A stretch of 56,708 nt of DNA from Betaproteobacteria bacterium (GTDB lineage Bacteria; Pseudomonadota; Gammaproteobacteria; Burkholderiales; SG8-41): the NCBI GenBank assembly GCA_900299145.1, contig OMIN01000011.1:1-56708 (forward strand), read 5' to 3'. Position 1 is the stretch's first letter, and every line of letters begins with the position of its first letter. The translations under genes and the position numbers were made by a program. Shown one piece after another: positions 33,625 through 41,607 of the stretch. The notes beneath the pieces were generated by a model. The model saw only the letters and a program-made list of their open reading frames with translations. It did not search any database and was not told the origin of the DNA.

Positions 33625-34827
33625 ATGAGCAGCAACGCTGACCGTATCAAACGCGCCATCGCCGCATCCGGCAAGTTGAGGGAAATTCTGTGTCTGGAAG
33701 ACTTTGAAGCGCCTGCCCGCGCTTTCTTGCCACGCCCGATTTTTGGGTTTATTCAAGGCGGTGTGGAGAGCAACTCGTCGCGCGATGGCAACCGCGCTGC
33801 GTTCAGTGAATACGAATTTCTGCCGCGTGTGTTGGTGAACACGCGTGCGCGCAATCAGAAAACCACGCTGTTCGGTAAGACTTACGATTTGCCTTTCGGC
33901 TTTCCGCCGATGGGTGGCACCGCGCTGGCGGCTTACGACGGCGATGTGGTGCTGGCCAAAGCCGCAGCGGATTTGAATACGGTGATGATTCAAAGTGGCG
34001 CGGCATTGACCACCATGGAGCGGGTAAAAGAAAATGGCCCTACCGCGTGGTTCCAGGCGTATCTGCCGGGCGATCCTTCGATCATTACGCCGGTGGTGGA
34101 GCGCGCACAGAATGCCGGCTTTGAAGTGCTGGCGCTGACGGTGGACGTACAAGTCTCGTCCAACCGCGAGAACAACTTGCGCACCGGATTCAGTTCGCCG
34201 CTGAAACCCACGCCGCGTCTCGCGTGGGATTGCATGCTGCGTCCGGGCTGGTCGCTCGGCACGTTCGCGCGCACCGTCATGACGCGCGGCATGCCGCATA
34301 TCGAGAACATGGGCCTCGAGCGCATGCCGGTGTTGGGTAATCTTGAACGGCCGCGTCTGGCGCGTGACGCGCTAGCGTGGGAGCACGTGGATCTCATGCG
34401 CAAGTTGTGGAAAGGCAAGCTGGTGCTAAAGGGCGTGTTGTCGCCTAAGGATGTACGCATGGCGCGCGAACACGGCGTTGACGGCATCATGGTGTCGAAC
34501 CATGGCGGACGGCAACTCGATTTCACCGTCGCGCCGCTGCGCATGTTGCCGGCGGTGAAAGCCGAGGCAGGCAATATGACTATTATGCTCGACAGCGGCG
34601 TGCGCCGCGGCACGGATGTGCTGAAGGCGCTGGCGCTCGGTGCGGATTTTGTGTTCATTGGCCGGCCGTTCCTGTATGCGGCATCCATCGCGGGCGAAGC
34701 CGGCGTGCATCACGCCGCCAACCTGCTGCGCGATGAAATCAGCCGCAATATGGCGATGCTCGGCATCAACTCAATGAAGGAAATGACGCGCGATTTGCTG
34801 GTGCCGGCGCGCGGGCCGATTTCTTAA
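33625..34827 (+). CDS. FMN-dependent alpha-hydroxyacid dehydrogenase/oxidase
   Basis: A 400-residue FMN enzyme of the glycolate oxidase, L-lactate and mandelate dehydrogenase family. Visible segments are FEAPARAFLPRPIFGFIQGG (N-terminal), PFGFPPMGGTAL, WFQAYLPGD, LALTVDVQV, LKGVLSPKDVRMAREHGVDG and VSNHGGRQLD (catalytic His and Arg), then MLDSGVRRGTDVLKAL and FIGRPFLY for FMN phosphate. ATG 33625 has GGGAG seven bases upstream. It oxidises an L-2-hydroxyacid to the 2-oxoacid; which acid cannot be told. Confidence 0.92.
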   Translation: MSSNADRIKRAIAASGKLREILCLEDFEAPARAFLPRPIFGFIQGGVESNSSRDGNRAAFSEYEFLPRVLVNTRARNQKTTLFGKTYDLPFGFPPMGGTALAAYDGDVVLAKAAADLNTVMIQSGAALTTMERVKENGPTAWFQAYLPGDPSIITPVVERAQNAGFEVLALTVDVQVSSNRENNLRTGFSSPLKPTPRLAWDCMLRPGWSLGTFARTVMTRGMPHIENMGLERMPVLGNLERPRLARDALAWEHVDLMRKLWKGKLVLKGVLSPKDVRMAREHGVDGIMVSNHGGRQLDFTVAPLRMLPAVKAEAGNMTIMLDSGVRRGTDVLKALALGADFVFIGRPFLYAASIAGEAGVHHAANLLRDEISRNMAMLGINSMKEMTRDLLVPARGPIS

Positions 34828-34889
34828 GACGCGTCGCGGCCGGGGCGCGGCGCTGCTTGCAGGCTGTCTGCGCCTTAAAGTGTCATTGT

Positions 34890-34920
34890 GTAAGTATCTG
34901 TATTTATTGAAAGTTTTATA
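34890..34920 (+). repeat. AT-rich boundary motif, copy 5
   Basis: Reads GTAAGTATCTG then TATTTATTGAAAGTTTTATA. It ends at the 5' edge of the next tctC gene. Confidence 0.8.
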
Positions 34921-34929
34921 GTGTCGTCA

Positions 34930-35916
34930 ATGAAATTTGCAATGAAAATCCGTCCCTGTGGGCTTGCCGCATTGGGCACGTGGCTGCTTTTGCCTCACGC
35001 AACAGCCGTCATCGCGCAAAACTTTCCCTCCAAACCCGTGCGGCTGGTGGTCGGCTTTCCGCCCGGCGGCCCGGCGGATTACACCGCGCGGCTGCTGGCT
35101 GAAAAACTGCCTGCGTTGCTCGGCGGTAACGTTATCGTTGAAAACCGCACGGGGGCGAACGCCACTATCGGCGCCGATTTTGTCGCCAAGTCGCCACCCG
35201 ATGGGCACACACTGTTTTTCACCACCTGCGGCGCGATGGCGATCAGCCCGCACATTGGCGCGAAGCTGCCGTACGATCCGCAGCGTGATTTCACGCCCAT
35301 TGCGCAAGTGGTTACGGCCTACAGCACATTGGCAGTGCACCCGTCGTTACCGGCGAAAAACGTGAAAGAATTCGTGGCGCTGGCTCGCGCCAGCAAGGGC
35401 CAGATCACCATGGCGTCCACTGGTATCGGCAGCATTCCGCATCTGGCACAGGAGTTGCTCAAGACTTCCGCAAAAATTGATCTGGTGCACGTGCCATATA
35501 AAGGTGCGGGGCCGCTGATTGTCGATGCCATCGGCGGGCAGATCAGTTCGTTTGTGCTGGATGTCACGCCGCAGTTGCCGCATATCAAAGCGGGTAAGGT
35601 GCGCGCCATCGGCATCGCCGGTGACAAACGCGTGCCGCTGTTGCCCGACGTGGCGACCATGGCCGAGCAGGGCTTCAAGAATGTTGAAGCGCCCAATTGG
35701 TATGCGATGTTCGGGCCGGCGAAACTGCCGCGCCCGCTGGTGGAGCGTTTGAACGACGCTGTGCGCAAGGCCATCGCCATGCCCGATATCCGCGAGCGGC
35801 TGATCAGCACCGGCGCTGACCCCGTGTTGTCGTCGCCGGAGCAACTGGCAGACCTGCTTGCGCGCGATCTTGCCAAGTGGGGCAAGCTGATTCGCGATAA
35901 CAACATTACCGAATGA
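34930..35916 (+). CDS. TctC/Bug-type substrate-binding protein
   Basis: About 328 residues with a signal peptide (MKIRPCGLAALGTWLLLPHA region, cleavage near IAQN). Family motifs are VRLVVGFPPGGPADYTARLL, VIVENRTGANATIGADFV, SPPDGHTLFF and YAMFGPAKLPRPLVERL. The start is uncertain among GTG 34921, ATG 34930 and ATG 34942, because no clear ribosome site is present and the boundary motif abuts it. The stop overlaps the MmgE/PrpD start (ATGA), so the two are coupled. Confidence 0.9.
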   Translation: MKFAMKIRPCGLAALGTWLLLPHATAVIAQNFPSKPVRLVVGFPPGGPADYTARLLAEKLPALLGGNVIVENRTGANATIGADFVAKSPPDGHTLFFTTCGAMAISPHIGAKLPYDPQRDFTPIAQVVTAYSTLAVHPSLPAKNVKEFVALARASKGQITMASTGIGSIPHLAQELLKTSAKIDLVHVPYKGAGPLIVDAIGGQISSFVLDVTPQLPHIKAGKVRAIGIAGDKRVPLLPDVATMAEQGFKNVEAPNWYAMFGPAKLPRPLVERLNDAVRKAIAMPDIRERLISTGADPVLSSPEQLADLLARDLAKWGKLIRDNNITE

Positions 35917-37346
35917 GTATAACCATGTCCGCCACGCAACCCATTCAACCCGTTACCGCCCAACTGTCCGCCTGGGCCGCCAGTTTCAAACTTGACGATG
36001 CACCCGCTGAAGTCGTGCAACGCATGAAAGCGCTGGTGCTGGATTTTCTGCGCGTGGTTACCGTCGGCCAGCCGCTGCCGTGGAGCCGCGCCGCGCGTAA
36101 CCTCACGCTGCAACTGGGCGGCAAGGCGGAAAGCTCGCTGGTGCTGTGCGGCAGCAAGGTCGATGCCGCGCGCGCGGCGTTTGTGAATGGGGCGTATGCG
36201 CACGCGTGCGATCTCGACGACACACATGTCGGCTCGATGCATCACGCGGGCGCATCGATACTGCCCGCCGTGCTGGCCATGGCCGAGCGCGACAACCTTG
36301 ATGGCCGCACGCTGCTCACCGCCGCCATCATCGGCTACGAGGCGTCGCTGCGCATAGGGCTTGCCACGCAACCTGCGTTGTTTCAGCGCGGCTTCATGGC
36401 CACACCCGTGTGCGGTGCGATGGGTGCTGCGTTGGCTGTTTCCAAGTGTTTGAATTTAAACGAAAAAGATATGGCGGGTGCCTTGGGCGCCGCCGGTGCT
36501 TACGCGGGCGGCCTCGCACAGTTTTACTTGTCGGGCGGCGTGACCAAGCGTTTGAATGGCGCGCGCGGCGCGGAGTCCGGCGTGATGGCGGCGTTGCTTT
36601 CGCAGGCTGGTATTTGGGGGCCGCGCGACATACTGGAAGGCGAGGCTGGTTTCTTTCACGCATTTTCCGGCGCACCAAAGCCCGAAAAAATCACCGGGGA
36701 TCTGGGGCAAGGTTTCAGGCTGATGGAGGTGAGCACCAAGATCCACGCCGGCGCGGGGCGTTTGCAGGCGACGGTCGATGCGGGGCTCGCGCTGGGCTTC
36801 GAGCACAAACTCACGCCCGCCCAAGTGGTTGAGTGCGAAGTCGGCATACCCAAGGTGGTGCAGGGGCGGCTCACGCAAAACGATCCGCCCGATTTGCAGA
36901 GCGCGCAATTGAGCATTCCGTTCAGTCTCGCCATGGCGCTGGGTCTCGGCCGCACGCGCGGTGCACAGGCCTCGCTGCGCAGCACCGACTACGATGTAGC
37001 GTTGAAGGATGCCGAGGTGCGCGCGTTATCCAATCGCACCCTTTGCGTGCTCGACCCGTGGGTGGAGGCGGGCACCAACACCGAGGAAGTGCCCACGCGC
37101 GTCACGCTCAAACTTGCCAGCGGCGCCACACACGAAATGAAAATCGAACACCCGCGCGGCAGCCCGCACCGGCGCATGGCGTGGGAGGAATTGACGGCGC
37201 TGTTTTGCGATACCGTGGGTGATGCGCTGCCGCCGGATCGTTCGCAAAAAGTGCAAACGCTGGTGGCTGGGTTGGATGGCGGCAGTAGCGTGCGCGAGCT
37301 GATGCAGAACTTTGTGGCCACACCGCAATGGTTGGCAAAATCGTAA
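35913..37346 (+). CDS. MmgE/PrpD family protein
   Basis: A 477-residue protein of the MmgE/PrpD (2-methylcitrate dehydratase-like) family. Segments include FVNGAYAHACDLDDTH (conserved DLDDTH), HHAGASILPAVLAMAE, GFMATPVCGAMGAALAVSKC and STKIHAGAGRLQATVDAGL. Members dehydrate or isomerise tricarboxylates, such as cis-aconitate decarboxylase and iminodisuccinate epimerase, so the family name does not fix the reaction. It is coupled to a tctC gene upstream and followed ten bases later by a reductase gene; uptake and dehydration of a carboxylate is a plausible unit. Confidence 0.9.
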   Translation: MSITMSATQPIQPVTAQLSAWAASFKLDDAPAEVVQRMKALVLDFLRVVTVGQPLPWSRAARNLTLQLGGKAESSLVLCGSKVDAARAAFVNGAYAHACDLDDTHVGSMHHAGASILPAVLAMAERDNLDGRTLLTAAIIGYEASLRIGLATQPALFQRGFMATPVCGAMGAALAVSKCLNLNEKDMAGALGAAGAYAGGLAQFYLSGGVTKRLNGARGAESGVMAALLSQAGIWGPRDILEGEAGFFHAFSGAPKPEKITGDLGQGFRLMEVSTKIHAGAGRLQATVDAGLALGFEHKLTPAQVVECEVGIPKVVQGRLTQNDPPDLQSAQLSIPFSLAMALGLGRTRGAQASLRSTDYDVALKDAEVRALSNRTLCVLDPWVEAGTNTEEVPTRVTLKLASGATHEMKIEHPRGSPHRRMAWEELTALFCDTVGDALPPDRSQKVQTLVAGLDGGSSVRELMQNFVATPQWLAKS

Positions 37347-37355
37347 GAGAAAAGC

Positions 37356-38414
37356 ATGGACAAACAAATCGCAGTACTCAGCACCGGCGCCATCGGCAGC
37401 AGTATCGGCGCCGACCTCACGCACGCCGGTTACAACGTGTGCCTCGTCGATCAATGGCCGGCGCATGTGGAGGCCATGAAAGCCAATGGCCTGCACGTGA
37501 CCATGCCGGATTCCGAATTAAAGACGCCTGTCACGGCTTACCATTTGTGTGAATTGTCTTCGGCGAAAAAGCAGTTCGATATCGTGTTCCTCGCGGCGAA
37601 ATCGCACGACACGCGCTGGCTGTGCGAATTCATCAAGCCGTATCTCAGGGAAGACGGCGTAATCGTCGGTACGCAAAACGGCATGAACAACGCTGACATT
37701 ATCGACATCATCGGTAAACCGCGTGTGCTGGGCTGTGTGCTGGAGCTGTCCGCCGAAGTGTTTACGCCGGGCAAGGTGCAGCGCAATACCGACAACGCGC
37801 ACACGTGGATTGGCCTCGGTGAATTCGATGGCACGGTGACGCCACGCCTGACCGAGATCGAGCGCATCCTCAAGCATGTGGCGAAGATCGGCATCACCGA
37901 TAACATTGAAGGCGCGAAGTGGACCAAGCTCGTCAATAGCTCAATGATCCTCGCGCCTTTCGGCGCGCTGGGGCTGCAATCGTGGCAGGCAGTGGAAATC
38001 CCCGAAGTTGTGAAACTGTGCGCGCAGCTCGCCTCCGAAACCATGCGCGTGGGTGCGGCGCATGGCTATAAGCTGGATGCGATCTTTGGCCTGTCGCCGG
38101 AAGAGTTCATGGGGCCGGAAGAAAAGATCATCGACAAGCTGCTCTACACCATCCTCGGCCACATGGGCAAAAAGGGTTCGCGCACCGCGCGCGGCGTGGT
38201 GTTTCAGGATTTGCTGAAAGGCCGCCGAACCGAAACGGATTTTTTGAATGGACATATCGCGCGCAAGGGGCGCGAAAAAGGTATTCCTACGCCGGCGAAT
38301 GATGCGATAGTTGAACTGGTGAAGCGGCTGGAGCGCGGCGAGGGTAAGCCGGACAAGTCGAATGTGGCGATTATTGAGCAGATCATGGCATCACGTAGGG
38401 CGGGTGGAGCGTAG
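37356..38414 (+). CDS. Ketopantoate reductase (PanE/ApbA)-like dehydrogenase
   Basis: A 352-residue NAD(P)H-dependent reductase. The nucleotide fold starts at AVLSTGAIGSSIGADL, where the first Gly of GxGxxG is Ser. AAKSHDT and TQNGMNNADI are typical, and the C-terminal domain has AKWTKLVNSSMI (Lys and Asn/Ser of the active site), and RTETDFLNGHIARKG. In this catabolic setting it more likely reduces a 2-oxoacid than makes pantoate. The last residues (RRAGGA) and the stop come from an inverted-repeat element (38394-38430). Confidence 0.85.
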   Translation: MDKQIAVLSTGAIGSSIGADLTHAGYNVCLVDQWPAHVEAMKANGLHVTMPDSELKTPVTAYHLCELSSAKKQFDIVFLAAKSHDTRWLCEFIKPYLREDGVIVGTQNGMNNADIIDIIGKPRVLGCVLELSAEVFTPGKVQRNTDNAHTWIGLGEFDGTVTPRLTEIERILKHVAKIGITDNIEGAKWTKLVNSSMILAPFGALGLQSWQAVEIPEVVKLCAQLASETMRVGAAHGYKLDAIFGLSPEEFMGPEEKIIDKLLYTILGHMGKKGSRTARGVVFQDLLKGRRTETDFLNGHIARKGREKGIPTPANDAIVELVKRLERGEGKPDKSNVAIIEQIMASRRAGGA

Positions 38415-38430
38415 CGCAACCCACCCTACG
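38394..38430. repeat. Inverted-repeat element at the 3' end of the PanE-like gene
   Basis: CGTAGGGCGGGT and ACCCACCCTACG form an imperfect palindrome around GGAGCGTAGCGCA. It resembles the GTAGGGTGGGT-type repeats common in proteobacteria. It replaces the gene's C-terminal codons. Confidence 0.75.
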
Positions 38431-38475
38431 GTTACTGAAAGCCCTCAACCAGTTATGAAGAACACGCCATACCAA

Positions 38476-38563
38476 CCCCGTCGCTCCCGTGCAGGCGGGA
38501 GCCCATGCAACGATTGCGATGCAGAGTGTGTTATGGGTTCCCGCCTGCGCGGGAACGACGGGG
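38476..38563. repeat. Paired inverted repeat (BIME/MITE-like) upstream of a tctC gene
   Basis: CCCCGTCG...CCCGTGCAGGCGGGA at the left is mirrored by TCCCGCCTGCGCGGGA...CGACGGGG at the right. Each arm is a hairpin, and the whole 88 bp is an imperfect inverted pair. Frames through it give the RLRGNDG peptide often seen as an artefact. Confidence 0.85.
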
Positions 38564-38604
38564 ATATTTTTCGACGTGCATGGAAATACTTTGCGCGGAC
38601 GACG

Positions 38605-39576
38605 TTGCAACGGTATGAAGTGCTTCGTATTCTTGGCGCCGTTTTGACAATCACAACAGCCAGCGTCCACGCCGCCGATACCTACCCCACGCGCCCACTG
38701 CGCCTCATAGTCCCCTACTTCACCGGCGGCACACCCGACCTTCAGGGCCGCGCGCTGGCCGAACATTTGCGCACGCGGCTGGCGCAGCCGGTGGTGGTGG
38801 ATAACCGGCCCGGCGCCAATGGCAGCATTGGCGTGGGTCTCGTCGCGCGTGCACCTGCCGACGGCTACACGCTGTTGATCGCGCCGGTGGGGCCGTGGGT
38901 GGTGAATGCGTATCTGTATAAGCTGCCTTACGATTTGCGCAATGACATTGCGCCGGTGATTCAGGTGTCTTCGGTGCCGGCGATCCTCGCAGTGCATCCG
39001 GGCGTGCCCGCGCACTCGGTGAAGGACTTGATTGCCGTGGCGAAACAAAAACCGGGCGAACTGTTTTATGCATCGGCGGGTATAGGCGGCTTCGGGCACA
39101 CCTCGGGCGCGCTGTTTTGCGTGATGACGGGCGTCACCATGACGCACGTGCCGCACAAGGGCGCGGTCGGCGTGTTGACGGACCTCGCGGGCGGGCATGT
39201 GCAGGTGTCGTTCAATGTGTCGTCGAGCACGATACCGTTTGTCAAGGCTGGCCGCGTGCGCGCGCTGGCCACCACTGGCAAAACACGCTTCGAACACCTG
39301 CCGGATTTGCCCACGGTGGCGGAAACCGTGCCTGGTTATGAGAACCTGACGTGGAACGGTGTCGGCGTGCCCGCGCGCACACCGGCAGCGGTGATCGAGC
39401 GGCTGAACCGCGAACTCGCCGCCAGCCTGCAAACGGCAGAGATGAAAGAGACCGCGCGCATCGAGGCCTACACCATCATCGGCGGCACGCCCGCGCAGTT
39501 CGCCGCGCATTTGAAGGCCGAGCATGCGAAGTACGCCAGGCTGATCAAGGACGCGGGCATCAAGGGTGCGGATTAG
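38605..39576 (+). CDS. TctC/Bug-type substrate-binding protein, start disturbed by a repeat
   Basis: A binding protein of about 323 residues: signal peptide (RILGAVLTITTASVHA), LRLIVPYFTGGTPDLQGRAL, VVVDNRPGANGSIG, PADGYTLLI and WNGVGVPARTPAAVIERLN. The usual GG of the PGG motif is retained as TGG. The start is uncertain. TTG 38605 gives a normal signal peptide, GTG 38620 is also possible, and ATG 38455 would read through the BIME-like repeat. The repeat probably removed the original start region, so expression may be impaired. It is the first of three consecutive tctC genes. Confidence 0.8.
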   Translation: MQRYEVLRILGAVLTITTASVHAADTYPTRPLRLIVPYFTGGTPDLQGRALAEHLRTRLAQPVVVDNRPGANGSIGVGLVARAPADGYTLLIAPVGPWVVNAYLYKLPYDLRNDIAPVIQVSSVPAILAVHPGVPAHSVKDLIAVAKQKPGELFYASAGIGGFGHTSGALFCVMTGVTMTHVPHKGAVGVLTDLAGGHVQVSFNVSSSTIPFVKAGRVRALATTGKTRFEHLPDLPTVAETVPGYENLTWNGVGVPARTPAAVIERLNRELAASLQTAEMKETARIEAYTIIGGTPAQFAAHLKAEHAKYARLIKDAGIKGAD

Positions 39577-40566
39577 ATGCGCATGACCAGGTTGAGGGAT
39601 TGGGGATTCACGGCCATTGCGCTAACGGCGTTGATGACACTGATGGCATTGCGGCCGTTGGCGCTCCAGGCGCAGACGTATCCCGCGAAAACTGTGCGCA
39701 TCATTGTGCCCTTCACGCCCGGTGGTGGCACCGATTTTATTGCGCGGTTGATCGGCGCGAAGCTGTCATCGGCGTGGGGCCAGCAATTCGTGGTGGAAAA
39801 TCGTGTCGGCGCCGGCAGCACGCTCGGCAGTGAATTCGCGTTGAAATCGCCCCCGGATGGTTACACGCTGTTGCTGACCTCCGGCAGCTACACGGCGTCG
39901 CCGTCTCTCTACAAGTTGCGTTACGACCCGATCAAGGACATGACGCCGATCATTCAGCCTGATGATGGACCATTTGTGGTGTCGCTGCACCCGTCAGTGC
40001 CGGTGCGGAGCGTGGCACAATTGGTTACGCTCGCCAAAAAGCAGCCGGGGCAAATCAACTACGCTACCAGCGGACAGGGCAGCATTTCGCATCTGGCGAC
40101 GGAGTTGTTCGCCATGCTGAGCGGTACGCAGTTCACCCACGTGCCGTACAAAGGTAACGGGCAATCGATAGCCGACACCATGGCCGGGCAGACGCAAATG
40201 CTGCTGGCGGCGATCGCGGCGGTGATACCACATGTGAAATCGGGCCGCTTGCGCGCCGTTGCCGTGACTTCCGCTCAGCGCGTGCCGGCGCTGGCGGAAG
40301 TGCCGGCAGTGATGGAGTCCGGCTACAAGTTTGAAGTCAGCAACTGGCATGGGCTGATGGGACCACGCGGTTTGCCGCCGGCCATCGTGGAAAGACTCAA
40401 CGGCGAAATTAATCGCGTCATCAAAGACCCCGAATTCGCACAGCGTATCGCCTCGGATGGTCTTGTGCCCGCAGGCGGGCCACCAGAGCGGCTGCTGAAA
40501 TTGTTGAACGAAGAGATCGCGAATTGGGCCAAGGTGGCTGAACGCACCGGGCTTAAGGTGCAATAG
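39577..40566 (+). CDS. TctC/Bug-type substrate-binding protein
   Basis: A 329-residue periplasmic binding protein starting directly after the previous stop (a second ATG lies at 39583). Signal peptide TAIALTALMTLMALRPLALQ, cleavage near AQT. Motifs: VRIIVPFTPGGGTDFIARLI, FVVENRVGAGSTLGSEFALK, PPDGYTLLL, PYKGNGQSIADTMAGQ and HGLMGPRGLPPAIVERLN. It is the second of three adjacent paralogues. Its ligand is probably different from its neighbours', since the pocket loops differ. Confidence 0.92.
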   Translation: MRMTRLRDWGFTAIALTALMTLMALRPLALQAQTYPAKTVRIIVPFTPGGGTDFIARLIGAKLSSAWGQQFVVENRVGAGSTLGSEFALKSPPDGYTLLLTSGSYTASPSLYKLRYDPIKDMTPIIQPDDGPFVVSLHPSVPVRSVAQLVTLAKKQPGQINYATSGQGSISHLATELFAMLSGTQFTHVPYKGNGQSIADTMAGQTQMLLAAIAAVIPHVKSGRLRAVAVTSAQRVPALAEVPAVMESGYKFEVSNWHGLMGPRGLPPAIVERLNGEINRVIKDPEFAQRIASDGLVPAGGPPERLLKLLNEEIANWAKVAERTGLKVQ

Positions 40567-40591
40567 GCAATAGGAAAAGTCGGGAAAACTC

Positions 40592-41551
40592 ATGAAACTG
40601 AAATATTGTGTAGCTTGTGTGTTGACGCTGCTAGCGGCAAGCGCGAGCGCGCAGTCTTACCCGCAGCGCCCGGTTCGTCTGGTGGTGGCCGTTGCCGCAG
40701 GCGGCAGCACGGACGTGATGGGGCGGCTGTTCGCGGCGAAATTGAGCGAGCGGCTGGGGCAGCAATTCGTCGTCGATAATCGCCCCGGTGGCAGCAGTAT
40801 GATTGGCTCGGAGATTGTGGCCAAGGCGCAGCCCGACGGTTACACCTTGTTGATGGCGTCTGCGTCGTTCGGCACCATTGGCGCCATGTTTTCACGCGTA
40901 CCGTTCGATTTGCAGAAGGATTTTGCGCCGGTGAGTCTGCTCGCCACCTCGCCGTATGTGCTGGTGGTGCAGCCTTCGCTGCCGATCAAATCCGTGTCTG
41001 ATCTCGTCAGCTACGGCAAGGCCAATCCGGGCAAGCTCAATTTCGCCGGTTCCACACCGGGCTCGCTGCAACGGCTAGCGGGTGAATTGTTAAAACGCAC
41101 GGCGGGGTTCGACATGACTTATGTGCCATACAAAGGCACCGGCCAGTTGATGCCCGATCTGCTTGGCGGGCGTTTGCAGGTGTGTTTCGACAACGTGCTG
41201 ATTCTCACGCCGTACATCCGCAACAACACGCTGCGCGGCATCGGCGTTACCAGTTCCAAGCGCTCGGCGCTGTTTCCCGAACTGCCGACGATTGCCGAAA
41301 CGGGCGTGCCGGGGTTTCACGCCGTCGGCTGGTTCGGCATTTTCTCCACGGGTAAAACGCCGCAGCCAGTGATCAACACGCTGAACAGTGCTTTGGTCGC
41401 GACCATGAAAGACCCCGACATGCGCGAGCGCCTGATCAAGCAGGGCGCGGAGCCGCTCGGCGGTTCGCCCGAAGAGCTGCGCCAATATCTGGCGGGCGAG
41501 ATCAGCAAGTGGGGCAAGGTGATCCGCGAGGCGGGAATCAAGGCGGATTGA
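40592..41551 (+). CDS. TctC/Bug-type substrate-binding protein
   Basis: A 319-residue periplasmic binding protein: signal peptide MKLKYCVACVLTLLAASASA (cleavage before QSYP), VRLVVAVAAGGSTDVMGRLF, FVVDNRPGGSSMIGSEIV, QPDGYTLLM, PYKGTGQLMPDLLGG and WFGIFSTGKTPQPVINTLN. It is 25 bp downstream of the preceding paralogue and the last of the three. The following acyl-CoA synthetase may activate the imported acid; that is inference. Confidence 0.92.
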   Translation: MKLKYCVACVLTLLAASASAQSYPQRPVRLVVAVAAGGSTDVMGRLFAAKLSERLGQQFVVDNRPGGSSMIGSEIVAKAQPDGYTLLMASASFGTIGAMFSRVPFDLQKDFAPVSLLATSPYVLVVQPSLPIKSVSDLVSYGKANPGKLNFAGSTPGSLQRLAGELLKRTAGFDMTYVPYKGTGQLMPDLLGGRLQVCFDNVLILTPYIRNNTLRGIGVTSSKRSALFPELPTIAETGVPGFHAVGWFGIFSTGKTPQPVINTLNSALVATMKDPDMRERLIKQGAEPLGGSPEELRQYLAGEISKWGKVIREAGIKAD

Positions 41552-41569
41552 CGCAGGGCGCTGTTAATC

Positions 41570-41600
41570 GTAACTATCTGTTTTTATTGAATATTTAAAG
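41570..41600 (+). repeat. AT-rich boundary motif, copy 6 (closest to consensus)
   Basis: Reads CGTAACTATCTG then TTTTTATTGAATATTTAAA. It ends 7 bp before the acyl-CoA synthetase ATG, which has no clear Shine-Dalgarno sequence. Confidence 0.85.
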
Positions 41601-41607
41601 ACATCCT

